The notes under the pieces were generated by a model. It had not been told where the DNA came from. It saw nothing but the letters and a program-made list of their open reading frames with translations, and did no database searches. Made by a program: the position numbers and the translations under genes. This document shows positions 16,375 through 25,392 of a stretch of 64,000 bases of DNA, piece after piece. Position 1 is the stretch's first letter. Every line of letters starts with the position of its first letter. Origin of the DNA: Micromonospora citrea (lineage in GTDB: Bacteria; Actinomycetota; Actinomycetes; Mycobacteriales; Micromonosporaceae); contig NZ_FMHZ01000002.1 of assembly GCF_900090315.1 (NCBI RefSeq), forward strand, positions 4,620,501 to 4,684,500, written 5' to 3'.

Positions 16375-17463
16375 CTAACCGCCACCCCCGACAAGCCCAC
16401 GAAAAGGGATCCCCGCGCTGCGGCCCCGCCGCTGACCCTGCCGGGCGGGGACCTCGGCCGACCTGTGCTCGGAGATCCCTGCCCGGCTCACGCGGTGACC
16501 GATGCGGCGCAGGGCACCGCGCAGCTCCGACGGCCGCACGTCGCGCAGATCGGCGTCGAAGGTGATGAGGAGCCCCGCGACGCCGACCCAGGACCAGCCG
16601 CCGACGGTGAGCCGGCTGTGGCGTGGGTCGACGGGTTCGACGACCGATCCGCCGGGCGCCCAGCGTGCGACGAGGTGCGCGGGGAGGTCGAGGACGGCCG
16701 AGCCGACGCACTGCCACTGCCCGGGGGTGTCGCCGCGGTCCGGGTTCCGCACGACGAGGCGGGTCAGGTCGTCGTCGGTGAGCGGGTGGGGCCGGAACGC
16801 CGCTCCCGCGGGCGTGCGGGGGGCGATCCGGTCGACGCGGTAGGTGTGCCACGTCCCGCGTCGGTGGTCCCGGGCGACGAGGTACCAGCGTCCCGCCCAG
16901 ACGACGAGGTGATGGGGTTCGGCCTCGACAGGCGGCCGGAAGCCGGGCTCCGCGGGTGCGGGATCGGCACCGTCCGGCTCGCGGTAGTCGAAGCGCAGCA
17001 CGCGGGTGGTGCGGATGGCGGCGCCCACGGCCTGCAACGTGTCGACGTCGACGGGTGGTGCGGCGAACTCCCAGTAGTTTCGCAGCGTCGTGACGGTGAA
17101 GGTCTCGGTCGTCGCGCGCAGCCGGGCCGGCATGACCTGACGCAGGGTGGTCAGGGCGCGGGTGACGGCGTCGTCGATGCCGGTGACGGTGGCAGGCGCG
17201 GTCTGCAGGGCGAGGGCGATCGCGATGGCCTGGTCGTCGTCGAGGACCAGGGGTGGCAGCTTGCCGCCGGGGCCGAGCCGGTAGCCACCGCCGGGGCCCT
17301 TGACGGCGTCGACCGGATATCCGAGCTCGCGCAGCGTCTCGACGTCCCGCCGCAGGGTACGGGCCGACACGCCGAGTCGGTCGGCGAGTTCGGCGCCGGG
17401 CCATTCGATGCGGGCCTCGAGCAGGGACAGCAGGCGCAGGATCCGGGCAGAGGTGTTGGCCAC
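16375..17463 (-). CDS. WYL-domain transcriptional regulator (DeoR/YobV-like HTH)
   Basis: 362 residues. The N-terminal winged helix is clear (LSLLEARIEWPGAELADRLGVSARTLRRDVETLRELGYPV), followed by the typical GPGGGYRLGPGGKLPPLVLDDDQA linker. A WYL sensor domain follows (about 150-220, with LRFDYRE and WAGRWYLVARDHRRGTWHTYRVDRI), then a WCX-type C-terminal extension. GTG 17463 is chosen because GGGAGG lies 9 bases upstream. It is divergent from the MFS pump with only 62 bp between, so it very likely controls that pump; the WYL domain would sense a ligand, not identifiable here. Confidence 0.92.
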   Translation of the reverse strand: MANTSARILRLLSLLEARIEWPGAELADRLGVSARTLRRDVETLRELGYPVDAVKGPGGGYRLGPGGKLPPLVLDDDQAIAIALALQTAPATVTGIDDAVTRALTTLRQVMPARLRATTETFTVTTLRNYWEFAAPPVDVDTLQAVGAAIRTTRVLRFDYREPDGADPAPAEPGFRPPVEAEPHHLVVWAGRWYLVARDHRRGTWHTYRVDRIAPRTPAGAAFRPHPLTDDDLTRLVVRNPDRGDTPGQWQCVGSAVLDLPAHLVARWAPGGSVVEPVDPRHSRLTVGGWSWVGVAGLLITFDADLRDVRPSELRGALRRIGHRVSRAGISEHRSAEVPARQGQRRGRSAGIPFRGLVGGGG

Positions 17464-17525
17464 GAGATCCACCCTCCCAGAGGTAGCGGTCACTCGACGG
17501 CCGCCACCGATGCCACGGTGAGGCC

Positions 17526-19001
17526 ATGAGCACTGAAACCGCGCCCCAGGCGCTGCCCGACCAGTCGTCGATCGCGGGCCGACGCGCGTCGCTGGCACTG
17601 CTGGTCATCCTGTTCGCCTCGTTCATGGACCTGCTCGACGTCACGATCGTCACGGTCGCCGCTCCGGACATCGCGCGGGACCTCGACGCCGGCGAGGCGC
17701 AACTGCAGTGGATGGTCGCCGCGTACACGCTGGCGCTGGGATCCGGGCTGATCACCGGCGGTCGGCTCGGTGACGCCTACGGCCGCCGTAGGGTCTTCCT
17801 CGCGTCCCTGGTGTGCTTCACGGTCGCGTCGGCGGCCTGCGCGCTGGCGCCGACGGCAGGCGTGTTGATCGCGGTGCGGGCGGCGCAGGGCCTGGCCGGC
17901 GGGTTCATGGTCCCGCAGGTGTTCGGGATCGTCCGCTCCTCCTTCACACCGGCCGCGATGGCCAAGGCGTTCGGTGCGTTCGGCGCCGTCCAGGGCCTGG
18001 CGTCGGTCGCCGGGCCACTGCTCGGTGGCGCGCTCGTCGACGCGGACCTGTGGGGCCTGGGATGGCGCACGATCTTCTGGATCAACATCCCCGTCGCCGT
18101 CGTCGCCATCGTCCTGGGGGTGCGCGTCCTGCCGGAGTCCACCGCCCCCGTCCGGGCGCGCCTCGACGTGGCAGGGGCGGTCCTGTCCGCGGCCGGGGTC
18201 GTGCTGGTGCTGCTGCCACTGGTGCAGGGCCGGGACTGGGGTTGGCCCTGGTGGGGCTGGGCGGTCCTCGTCGTCGGCGTACTGCTGCTCGCCGGGTTCG
18301 TGGCCTACGAGCGGAGCGTCGCCGGGCGAGGCGGGCAGCCGGTCCTGGATCCGGCGCTGCTGGCCATCCGCCCGTTCACCGCCGGACTGGCGGCGTCGGT
18401 GTTGTTCTTCGGCGCGCTGGCGTCGTTCTTCCTCGTTCTGTCGATCTACCTGCAGGCCGGCACCGGGCGGTCCGCGTGGGACACCGGCCTGGTGATCCTG
18501 CCGTACGCGATCGGGTCGATCCTCACCTCCGGGGCAGGGGTCGCCCTCGCGACGAAGGCCGGCCGCGCCCTGATCGTCACCGGGTCCCTCACCCTCGCCG
18601 CCTCCCAGGCGCTGCTGTGGCTCCTCGTCCGCGACGACGCGTCCCCCGGCTACTGGCCGCTCGCCGCGGCGATGTTCCTCGGCGGCCTCGGCCTGGGCCT
18701 GGGCGCCCCGATCCTGATCAACGTCGTCCTCACCGGGGTCCCCGGCCGGCACGCCGGCGCGGCCGGCGGGGTGCTGTCCACGGTCAACCAGGTCGGCGGC
18801 GCAATCGGCGTAGCAGCCCTCGGCACCGTCTTCTTCAACGCGCTCGTCCCCGCCGCAGGCCCCGCGACGGGCGCGGGCGACACGGCCGCGGCCTACGGGC
18901 ACGCCCTCGTCCAGGTCATGCCCTGGCAGGTCGGCGCCTACCTGCTCGCCGCGATCGCGATGCTCGCACTGCCCAGGACGGCCGCCACGCACCAGCCCTG
19001 A
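17526..19001 (+). CDS. MFS drug exporter, DHA2 (EmrB/QacA) type
   Basis: 491 residues with about 14 membrane segments. Motif A is GGRLGDAYGRRRVF after helix 2 and motif C-like GPLLGGALVD lies in helix 5; motif D1 is MDLLDVTIVTVAAPDIARDL in helix 1, the acidic residue pattern of proton-coupled multidrug exporters. It is a proton antiporter in the cytoplasmic membrane. Divergent from a WYL regulator, which is probably its repressor. No strong ribosome binding site is visible before ATG 17526 (GGTGAGGCC is present). Confidence 0.9.
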   Translation: MSTETAPQALPDQSSIAGRRASLALLVILFASFMDLLDVTIVTVAAPDIARDLDAGEAQLQWMVAAYTLALGSGLITGGRLGDAYGRRRVFLASLVCFTVASAACALAPTAGVLIAVRAAQGLAGGFMVPQVFGIVRSSFTPAAMAKAFGAFGAVQGLASVAGPLLGGALVDADLWGLGWRTIFWINIPVAVVAIVLGVRVLPESTAPVRARLDVAGAVLSAAGVVLVLLPLVQGRDWGWPWWGWAVLVVGVLLLAGFVAYERSVAGRGGQPVLDPALLAIRPFTAGLAASVLFFGALASFFLVLSIYLQAGTGRSAWDTGLVILPYAIGSILTSGAGVALATKAGRALIVTGSLTLAASQALLWLLVRDDASPGYWPLAAAMFLGGLGLGLGAPILINVVLTGVPGRHAGAAGGVLSTVNQVGGAIGVAALGTVFFNALVPAAGPATGAGDTAAAYGHALVQVMPWQVGAYLLAAIAMLALPRTAATHQP

Positions 19002-19010
19002 CCGGGTGTC

Positions 19011-19060
19011 GCGGAAGGGGCCCCTCCCATGCCTCGGGCGTTGGGAAGGGCCCCTTCCGC
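19011..19060. terminator. Strong bidirectional terminator
   Basis: 19/20-base arms (GCGGAAGGGGCCCC...) pair with one bulge across a 12-base loop between convergent genes. Confidence 0.85.
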
Positions 19061-19065
19061 ACCGT

Positions 19066-20454
19066 TCACCGCGCGGTGGCGGCCAGGGCGTCGACGGCCT
19101 TGCGGGCGGCGATCAGCACCGGGTCCCAGACCGGGGCGTACGGCGGGGCGTAGCCGAGGTCGAGGGCGGTCATGTCGTCGACCGTCATGCCGTTCCACAG
19201 CGCCACCGCGAGGGTGTCGATCCGCTTGGCGGCCTCGGACCAGCCGACGATCTGCGCCCCGAGCAGCCGCCCGCTGGGCTTTTCCGCGATCAGCTTCACG
19301 GTCATCGACCGGGCGCCCGGGTAGTAGCCGGCGCGGTTGGTGGACTCGGCGATCACCGAGACGAACTCGAAGCCGGCCGCCGCGGCGTCCCGCTCGCGCA
19401 GCCCCGTACGCCCAACCTCCAGCTCGCAGACCTTGGTGACGGCGGTGCCGATCACCCCGGCGAACGTGGCGTAGCCGCCGCCGATGTTGATGCCGGCCAC
19501 CCGGCCCTGCTTGTTGGCGTGGGTGCCCAGCGGCACGTGCACCGGCATCCCGGTCACCCGGTGCACGGTCTCCACGCAGTCGCCGGCGGCCCACACGTCC
19601 GGCACCCCCTGCACCCGCATCCGGCGGTCCACCCGGATGCCGCCGGTGACACCGAGCGGCAGGCCGGCGGCCTTCGCGAGCGCGGTGTTGGGGCGTACTC
19701 CCAGGCCGAGGACGACCAGGTCGGCGGGGATCGGCCCCTCGGCGGTGACCACCGCGGACACCCGGCCGTCGGTCTCCTCCAGCCCGGTCACGGCGAGGCC
19801 GGTGCGGATGGTGATGCCGATGCCCCGCATCGCGCCCGTGACCAGCTCGGCCATGTCCGGGTCGACGGTGGACATCGGCTGCTCGGCCTGCTCGACCAGG
19901 GTGACGGTGAGCCCGCGCTGGATCAGCGCCTCGGCCATCTCCACGCCGATGTAGCCGCCGCCGACCACCACCGCGCGGCGGGGCCGCGGCTCGGACTCCA
20001 GCCAGCCGCGCAGCGCCGCGCCGTCGTCGAGGGTCTGCACGCCGAACACCCCGGCGGTGTCGGTACGCGCCCAGTCCGGCTTCGTCGGCACCGCGCCGGT
20101 CGCGTAGACCAGGGTGTCGAACCGCTCGCGGACCTCGCCGCCGCCTTCGAGGTCCCGCGCGACCACCTCGCGCCGGCCGAGGTCGATGCCGGTCACCTCG
20201 TGCCGCATCCGGACGTCGATGTCGAACCGCTCCCGGAACGTCGCCGGGTCGCGGGCGATCAACTGGTCCCGCTCGGGCACCAGCCCGCTGATCCAGTACG
20301 GGATGCCACACGCCGAGTACGACGTGAAGTGCCCCCGCTCGAAGGCGACGATCTCCAGGTCGCCGCGATCGCGGCGGCGGCGCGCCTGGGACGCCGCCGC
20401 CATGCCCGCGGCGTCCCCACCGATGACGATCAGCCGTTGCGCCACGGGGACCAT
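19066..20454 (-). CDS. FAD-dependent pyridine nucleotide-disulfide oxidoreductase, CoA-disulfide reductase-like
   Basis: 462 residues from ATG 20454. N-terminal FAD-binding VIGGDAAGMAAASQARR is followed by the single redox cysteine in YSACGIPYWI near residue 47, the signature of CoA-disulfide reductase and NADH oxidase/peroxidase relatives. NAD(P)H-binding VVVGGGYIGVEMAEAL lies near residue 160 and the second FAD block DVWAAGDCVE near 290. The last 120 residues form the dimerisation domain. The gene begins 4 bases after the glutamate-cysteine ligase stop, so they form an operon of thiol-related enzymes. Substrate (CoA disulfide, per/polysulfide or other) cannot be fixed from sequence. Confidence 0.85.
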   Translation of the reverse strand: MVPVAQRLIVIGGDAAGMAAASQARRRRDRGDLEIVAFERGHFTSYSACGIPYWISGLVPERDQLIARDPATFRERFDIDVRMRHEVTGIDLGRREVVARDLEGGGEVRERFDTLVYATGAVPTKPDWARTDTAGVFGVQTLDDGAALRGWLESEPRPRRAVVVGGGYIGVEMAEALIQRGLTVTLVEQAEQPMSTVDPDMAELVTGAMRGIGITIRTGLAVTGLEETDGRVSAVVTAEGPIPADLVVLGLGVRPNTALAKAAGLPLGVTGGIRVDRRMRVQGVPDVWAAGDCVETVHRVTGMPVHVPLGTHANKQGRVAGINIGGGYATFAGVIGTAVTKVCELEVGRTGLRERDAAAAGFEFVSVIAESTNRAGYYPGARSMTVKLIAEKPSGRLLGAQIVGWSEAAKRIDTLAVALWNGMTVDDMTALDLGYAPPYAPVWDPVLIAARKAVDALAATAR

Positions 20455-20458
20455 ACTG

Positions 20459-21607
20459 TCACGGGTGGCCCGACCCACGGGTCTGCCGGGCGACGTCCCG
20501 GACCACGTCCACGAGGTCGCCGCCGCGCGCGAGCACGGCGCGCTGCCGGGCCGCCCCGGTGCCGTGCCGGCGCAGCCCGCCGATCAGGTCGGTCACCTCG
20601 TCGAGGTCGCCGTGCCGTTCCAGGGCCGGGCGCATCCGCTCGACGAACTGGTCGAACAGCTCCCACGCCGGCCGCAGCTCGCCGTCGGTGAGGTCGACGC
20701 CCTCGCCCTCCAGCCCGTCGTGCGCCGCCCGCCAGTGCGCGGCGACCAGCAGGTGGTGGTCGGTGCGGATGGCGGGCCGCCCGGCGGCGATGTCGTCGAG
20801 CGCGGTCGCCACCATGGCCCGGACCAGCGCGGCGACGAGCACCGCGTCGTCCACCGACGGGCAGACGTCGCCGATCCGGATCTCGACGGTCGGGTACTTG
20901 GCCGACAGCCGGGCGTACCAGTAGAGCATCCCCTCGTCGAGCATCACGCCGCTGGCGATGAGCTGGCGGATCAGCCGCTCGTAGTGCTCGTGCGACTCCA
21001 GGAAGGGGGTCGGTGCCACCGAGGGCCAGTGCTCCCACTCGACCGACCGCCAGCTCGCGTAGCCGGTGTCCTCGCCCTTGGCGAACGGGGAGTTGACGGT
21101 CACCGCCTGCAGCACCGGCAGCCAGGGCCGGACGTGGTTGAGCACCTGCACGCCGGTCTCCGGGTCGGGCACCCCGACGTGCACGTGCATGCCGTTGTTG
21201 CCCGGGCCGGGCACCAGCAGCCGGAACCGCTCGATCATCCGGTCGAAGCGGGGCTTGTCGACCACCGGGGGCACGGGCCCGTCCACCGGCCCGGTGCCGA
21301 TGGCGAGCAGCCGTACGCCGGCCCGCTCGGCCGCGTCGGCGAGCGCGACGCGCAGCATGCCGAGGGAGTGCCGGATCGAGGAGAGCTCCAGGCCGGGCGG
21401 GCTGCCGATCTCGATCTGGCTGGTCTGGAACTCCCGCTCCACCTGGCCGCGCAGCTCGGGCGGCACCTGCTCCATCACGAGGTCGACGGCGGGCACCGCG
21501 GTTCCGGTGTGCGGGTCGACGAGCAGGAACTCCTCCTCGACACCCACCGTGAGCAGATCCGTCTCCTCGACCGTCGCGCTCGGGGCCTCCGCCACCTGGC
21601 CGGTCAT
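20459..21607 (-). CDS. Carboxylate-amine ligase, glutamate-cysteine ligase GCS2 (YbdK-like)
   Basis: 382 residues from ATG 21607; a GTG at 21616 is an alternative. The GCS2 signature is evident: TVGVEEEFLLVD near the N-terminus, EFQTSQIEIGSPP, NNGMHVHVGVPD with metal-binding His, FAKGEDTGYASWRS, and YPTVEIRIGDV. The family forms gamma-glutamyl amides from glutamate and an amine or thiol with ATP. Actinobacteria normally rely on mycothiol, so a gamma-glutamylcysteine product here would be notable; related actinobacterial members serve other pathways. Directly upstream of a CoA-disulfide-reductase-like gene in the same operon. Confidence 0.88.
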   Translation of the reverse strand: MTGQVAEAPSATVEETDLLTVGVEEEFLLVDPHTGTAVPAVDLVMEQVPPELRGQVEREFQTSQIEIGSPPGLELSSIRHSLGMLRVALADAAERAGVRLLAIGTGPVDGPVPPVVDKPRFDRMIERFRLLVPGPGNNGMHVHVGVPDPETGVQVLNHVRPWLPVLQAVTVNSPFAKGEDTGYASWRSVEWEHWPSVAPTPFLESHEHYERLIRQLIASGVMLDEGMLYWYARLSAKYPTVEIRIGDVCPSVDDAVLVAALVRAMVATALDDIAAGRPAIRTDHHLLVAAHWRAAHDGLEGEGVDLTDGELRPAWELFDQFVERMRPALERHGDLDEVTDLIGGLRRHGTGAARQRAVLARGGDLVDVVRDVARQTRGSGHP

Positions 21608-21798
21608 CGTCACCACCGTCCGTTCGTGACCGGGCGCGGTCCGTCCGCGCCGGCCGGCCGATGGTTACCCAGGGTGCCGGTGCCGGAAAACGCGGTCCTG
21701 CGTGTCGCCCGGCGCGCCGCGCGATCGGGTGCGACGCCGCGCGACCGGCGGCGGCCACGGGCGCGCGTTTCCGGGCGGCCGGGCGTGACAGGGGGTTC

Positions 21799-21804
21799 TA
21801 GGCT
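21799..21804 (+). promoter_or_regulatory. -10 element for a leaderless mRNA
   Basis: TAGGCT ends seven bases before GTG 21812 with no ribosome binding site. Confidence 0.5.
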
Positions 21805-21811
21805 GATCGGC

Positions 21812-22105
21812 GTGCCGGGTGCGTGGGGGGTCGTGGTGGGGACGTGGGCGTACGCGCTCACCCACCTGGTCCTGCTCGCCGACCGCCCGGCCGGGCTGCT
21901 CGCCGGGGCCGCGCTGACCGCCGTCGTGCTCCTCGCCGCCGTGCTCGCGCTGCACGCGGCGGGCGACGCCGGCGCCCCCCGGGCCGCCCGCGCCGCCGCG
22001 CTGCGGGCCCGGGCCCGCCGTCGCCGGGTGCCCCGGCAGGTCGATCCGGACGCCGCCGGCCGCCCCCGTCCCCGGGCGCCCGGGGCGCACCCCTCGGCCG
22101 CGTAG
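21812..22105 (+). CDS. DUF6412-type small membrane protein
   Basis: 97 residues. Two closely spaced membrane helices (WGVVVGTWAYALTHLVLLA and LLAGAALTAVVLLAAVLAL) precede a basic cytoplasmic tail with RVPRQVDPDAAGRPRPRAPG. That tail is characteristic of the DUF6412 family, which I recall as a neighbour of YidC/Oxa1 genes in actinobacteria, as here. The gene starts with a GTG seven bases after a TAGGCT box, probably leaderless. Its role may be linked to the insertase downstream, but no function is established. Confidence 0.75.
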   Translation: MPGAWGVVVGTWAYALTHLVLLADRPAGLLAGAALTAVVLLAAVLALHAAGDAGAPRAARAAALRARARRRRVPRQVDPDAAGRPRPRAPGAHPSAA

Positions 22106-22198
22106 CGCCCGCCGCGCGGCCGATTCCGCCGTCACCCGAGGCCCGGCGACGTCTTCCGTCCCGTCGGGCCCCACCCGGAATCGGACCGAGGGGTCACC

Positions 22199-22948
22199 AT
22201 GTTCGCCTTCGCACCACTGCACGACGCCGTCGGCGCCGCCGGCAGCGCGCTCTCCTGGCTCACCAACCTGCTCGAACCGCTGGCCGGCGGCGCGGCAACG
22301 GCCGCCGCCATCGTCGTCCTCACCGTCGTCGTCCGGCTGCTGATCTCGCCGCTGACCGTCGCGCAGGTCCGGGGGGAGCGGCGCCGCGCGGCGCTCGCCC
22401 CCGAGGTCCGCGACCTCCAGCGGCGGTACGCGGACGACCCCGCCCGGTTGCAGGGCGAGCTGTTCGCGCTCTACCGGGCGAACGGCGCCAACCCGGTTGC
22501 CGGCTGCCTGCCGCTGCTGCTCCAGGCGCCGGTCCTGCTGGTGATGTACCGGCTCTTCGCCACCGCCGAGGGTGGCACCGGGCTGCTCGACGAGCGGCTG
22601 GCCGGGGTGCCGTTGGGGCACCACCTCGGCGACGGGCTGGCCGGCGCCGTGCTGCCGCTGTTCGGCGTACTGCTGGCGGTCCTGCTCGCGCTGGCGTGGT
22701 GGACCTCCCGGCGGATGCGGCGGGCGGCGGTCGAGACCGGCGCGGTGGCCGGTGCGCCGGCGCAGGGGCCGGGCGCCGCCGTGCTCGGCCGGCTGCTGCC
22801 GCTGCTGCCGTACGCGACGGTGCTGGTGGCGCTGGTGCTGCCGCTGGCCGCCGTGATCTATCTGGTCACCACGACCGCCTGGTCGGCGCTGGAGCAGGCG
22901 GTGCTGCGCCGTCCACGGCCGGCCCGGGCGGGCGTCGATCGGCGCTGA
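22199..22948 (+). CDS. YidC/Oxa1-family membrane protein insertase, second paralogue
   Basis: 249 residues. The 60KD_IMP/YidC core is recognisable: VVVRLLISPLTVAQVRGERRRAALAPEVRDLQRRY supplies the conserved arginine of the hydrophilic groove and the cytoplasmic coiled hairpin, followed by ALYRANGANPVAGCLPLLLQAPVLLVMYRLF. About five membrane segments are present. It lacks the rpmH/jag context of the housekeeping YidC, and the short length and partner DUF6412 mark an accessory insertase. Client proteins are unknown. A perfect 13-bp terminator follows at 22959. Confidence 0.9.
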   Translation: MFAFAPLHDAVGAAGSALSWLTNLLEPLAGGAATAAAIVVLTVVVRLLISPLTVAQVRGERRRAALAPEVRDLQRRYADDPARLQGELFALYRANGANPVAGCLPLLLQAPVLLVMYRLFATAEGGTGLLDERLAGVPLGHHLGDGLAGAVLPLFGVLLAVLLALAWWTSRRMRRAAVETGAVAGAPAQGPGAAVLGRLLPLLPYATVLVALVLPLAAVIYLVTTTAWSALEQAVLRRPRPARAGVDRR

Positions 22949-22958
22949 CGAACGCCGG

Positions 22959-22989
22959 GCGGACGGCGCGGCGGGCCCGCGCCGTCCGC
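22959..22989 (+). terminator. Terminator after yidC
   Basis: Perfect 13-bp stem GCGGACGGCGCGG with a five-base loop directly downstream of the stop. Confidence 0.8.
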
Positions 22990-23075
22990 CGCCTGCTGGA
23001 CAGAAACAGTTAACAGTCCTAATAATAAGCGTCAATGTCGATGGCGATAGATGCCGTCCGGGCGTGGAGGGTGCT

Positions 23076-24479
23076 GTGAAACGGTCCAGATCTCTGGTGT
23101 TGTCGCTGGTCACCGCTTTGGTGGCGGCCGTCGGCGCGGTGTGGGTGGCGATGCCGGCGTTCGCCGCCGGGGCGACCGCGAGCTTCGTCAAGACGTCCGA
23201 CTGGGGCTCAGGCTGGGAGGGGAAGTACACGATCACCAACGGCGGCGGCAGCACGCTCACCGGCTGGACCGTCACCTTCGACCTGCCCCCGGGCACCACC
23301 GTCGGCTCGTACTGGGACGCGCTGCTGACCTCGTCCGGCCAGCGGCACACCTTCACGAACCGGTCCTGGAACGGCAGCGTCGCCCCCGGCGCCTCCGTCT
23401 CGTTCGGATTCCTGGGCAGCGGGCCGGGCGCCCCGGCCGACTGCCGGCTCAACGGCGCGCCGTGCGGCGGCGGCACCGGCCCGACGACCGCCCCGCCCAC
23501 CACCGCCCCACCCACCACCGCGCCCCCGACGACGGCGCCGCCCACCACGCCGCCCCCGACCAGCCCGCCGCCGGACACCGGGCTGCCGGAGCACATCCTC
23601 ACCGGCTACTGGCACAACTTCGACAACCCGGCCGTCGAGCTGAGGCTGCGCGACGTGCCGGCCGAGTACGACGTGGTCGCTGTCGCGTTCGCGGAGGCCA
23701 CCGCCACCCCCGGCGCCGTGAGCTTCGCCGTCGACCCGGGGCTGTCCGCCGCCCTCGGCGGCTACCCGGACGCGGAGTTCGCCGCCGACGTGCGTGCCCT
23801 GCAGTCCCGGGGCAAGAAGGTGATCATCTCGGTCGGCGGCGAGACGGGCCGGGTGGCGGTCAACGACGCCGCCTCCGCCGCGGCGTTCAGCGACAGCGTC
23901 CACGCGCTGATCCAGCGGTACGGCTTCGACGGGGTCGACATCGACCTGGAGAACGGGCTGAACCCGACCTACATGGCGCAGGCGCTGCGCTCGCTGCGGG
24001 CCAGGGTGGGCGCCGGGCTGATCATCGCGATGGCCCCGCAGACCATCGACATGCAGTCCCCGGGGAGCAGCTACTTCAAGCTCGCGCTCGACATCAAGGA
24101 CATCCTCACCGTCGTCAACACCCAGTTCTACAACTCGGGTGCGATGCTCGGCTGCGACCGCAACGCCGCGTACGCCCAGGGGACGGTGAACTTCATCGTC
24201 GCGCTGGCCTGCATCCAGTTGGAGGCCGGGCTGCGACCCGACCAGGTCGGTCTCGGCCTGCCCGCCGGGCCGGGCGCGGCCGGCGGCGGCGTCGTCGCGC
24301 CGAGCGTGGTGAACGCGGCGCTGGACTGCCTGACCCGCGGCACCAACTGCGGCAGCTTCCGCCCTCCGCGCACCTACCCGGGCCTCCGGGGCGCGATGAC
24401 CTGGTCGGTCAACTGGGACGTCACCAACGGCAACAACTTCGCCCGCGCGGTGGCTCCCCACCTCGACACCCTCCCCTGA
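23076..24479 (+). CDS. Secreted chitinase, CBM2 plus GH18
   Basis: 467 residues from GTG 23076 (GGAGGG just upstream; an earlier GTG at 23064 is unlikely). A signal peptide ends near AFAAGA (about residue 32). Residues about 33-130 are a type 2 carbohydrate-binding module (WGSGWEGKYTITNGG, GWTVTFDLP, SWNGSVAPGASVSFGF). A Thr/Pro linker of PPTTA repeats follows to about 170. The rest is a glycoside hydrolase family 18 barrel with the catalytic DGVDIDLE near residues 285-292 and substrate-binding QFYNSG. It should degrade chitin outside the cell. The AT-rich 23005-23040 stretch is probably the promoter/operator. Confidence 0.95.
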   Translation: MKRSRSLVLSLVTALVAAVGAVWVAMPAFAAGATASFVKTSDWGSGWEGKYTITNGGGSTLTGWTVTFDLPPGTTVGSYWDALLTSSGQRHTFTNRSWNGSVAPGASVSFGFLGSGPGAPADCRLNGAPCGGGTGPTTAPPTTAPPTTAPPTTAPPTTPPPTSPPPDTGLPEHILTGYWHNFDNPAVELRLRDVPAEYDVVAVAFAEATATPGAVSFAVDPGLSAALGGYPDAEFAADVRALQSRGKKVIISVGGETGRVAVNDAASAAAFSDSVHALIQRYGFDGVDIDLENGLNPTYMAQALRSLRARVGAGLIIAMAPQTIDMQSPGSSYFKLALDIKDILTVVNTQFYNSGAMLGCDRNAAYAQGTVNFIVALACIQLEAGLRPDQVGLGLPAGPGAAGGGVVAPSVVNAALDCLTRGTNCGSFRPPRTYPGLRGAMTWSVNWDVTNGNNFARAVAPHLDTLP

Positions 24480-24587
24480 CCCCTCGCCCCTCCCCCTGAT
24501 GCCGCCCCGATGCCGGCCCCACGCCCCGCCGTTCGTCGAGATCCTGATGAGAAGTGCCCCTCCAGGGGCCGTTTCCCGCCAAGATTT

Positions 24588-24627
<40 letters not shown>

Positions 24628-24679
24628 CACCGCGACGGCGAGCGGCCCCCGCGACGGGCTGGTGCGGGTGGAGTGGGGG

Positions 24680-25351
24680 TCAGCGGGTGGCTGCGTCGGC
24701 GTGCTCGCGGCGGCGGGCGGCGCGACGGCGGCTCTTCTTGACCGCCCACCAGGCGATCATCACGACGAAGACGGCGATGATGCCGTAGTCGAACCAGTTG
24801 CTGTACCGCTCGATCTGCTGCCAGCGCGAGCCGAGGGCGTAGCCCAGGCCGACGAAGAGGGCGTTCCAGATGCCGCTGCCCAGCGTCGTGAAGGCGACGA
24901 ACTCGGGCAGCGGCATGCGGTTGGCGCCGGCGGGTACGGAGACCAGGCTGCGCACCACCGGGATCATCCGGCCGAAGAGCACCGCCCACCGGCCGTGCCG
25001 CTCGAACCAGCGGTCCGCCTTCTCCAGGTCGTCCCGGTCGACCAGCGGCAGCCGGTCGAGCCAGCGCTTGAGCCGGTCCTCGCCGGCGACCGCGCCCAGC
25101 CAGTAGAGGACGAGCGCCCCGGCCAGCGAGCCGGCGGTGGCGGCGAGCACCACCAGCACCACGTTGAACCGGCCCTCGCCGGCCAGGTAGCCCGCCATCG
25201 CCAGGACGATCTCGCTCGGGATCGGCGGGATGATGCTCTCCAGGGCGACCAGCAGCGCCACGCCGAGCGCGCCGGCGGCTTCGATCACCCCCGCCACCCA
25301 GCCGGTCAGCCCGCCGAGCCGGGTCGGGTCGACGTTCTCGGCGAGTGCCAT
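24680..25351 (-). CDS. DedA-family (VTT domain) membrane protein
   Basis: 223 residues. The re-entrant motifs of DedA/VTT proteins are present: ESIIPPIPSEIVLAMAGYLA near residue 38 and GRMIPVVRSLVSVPAGANRMP near 128, with conserved Glu and Arg residues. Five or six membrane segments and a basic C-terminus (KKSRRRAARRRE) are visible. Members act as proton-dependent lipid carriers, some recycling undecaprenyl phosphate. ATG 25351 has AAAGG upstream. It appears monocistronic. Confidence 0.92.
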   Translation of the reverse strand: MALAENVDPTRLGGLTGWVAGVIEAAGALGVALLVALESIIPPIPSEIVLAMAGYLAGEGRFNVVLVVLAATAGSLAGALVLYWLGAVAGEDRLKRWLDRLPLVDRDDLEKADRWFERHGRWAVLFGRMIPVVRSLVSVPAGANRMPLPEFVAFTTLGSGIWNALFVGLGYALGSRWQQIERYSNWFDYGIIAVFVVMIAWWAVKKSRRRAARRREHADAATR

Positions 25352-25392
25352 CGCGATCCTTTCGCCGCTGTCGGGGGATCAGACTTCTCTAC

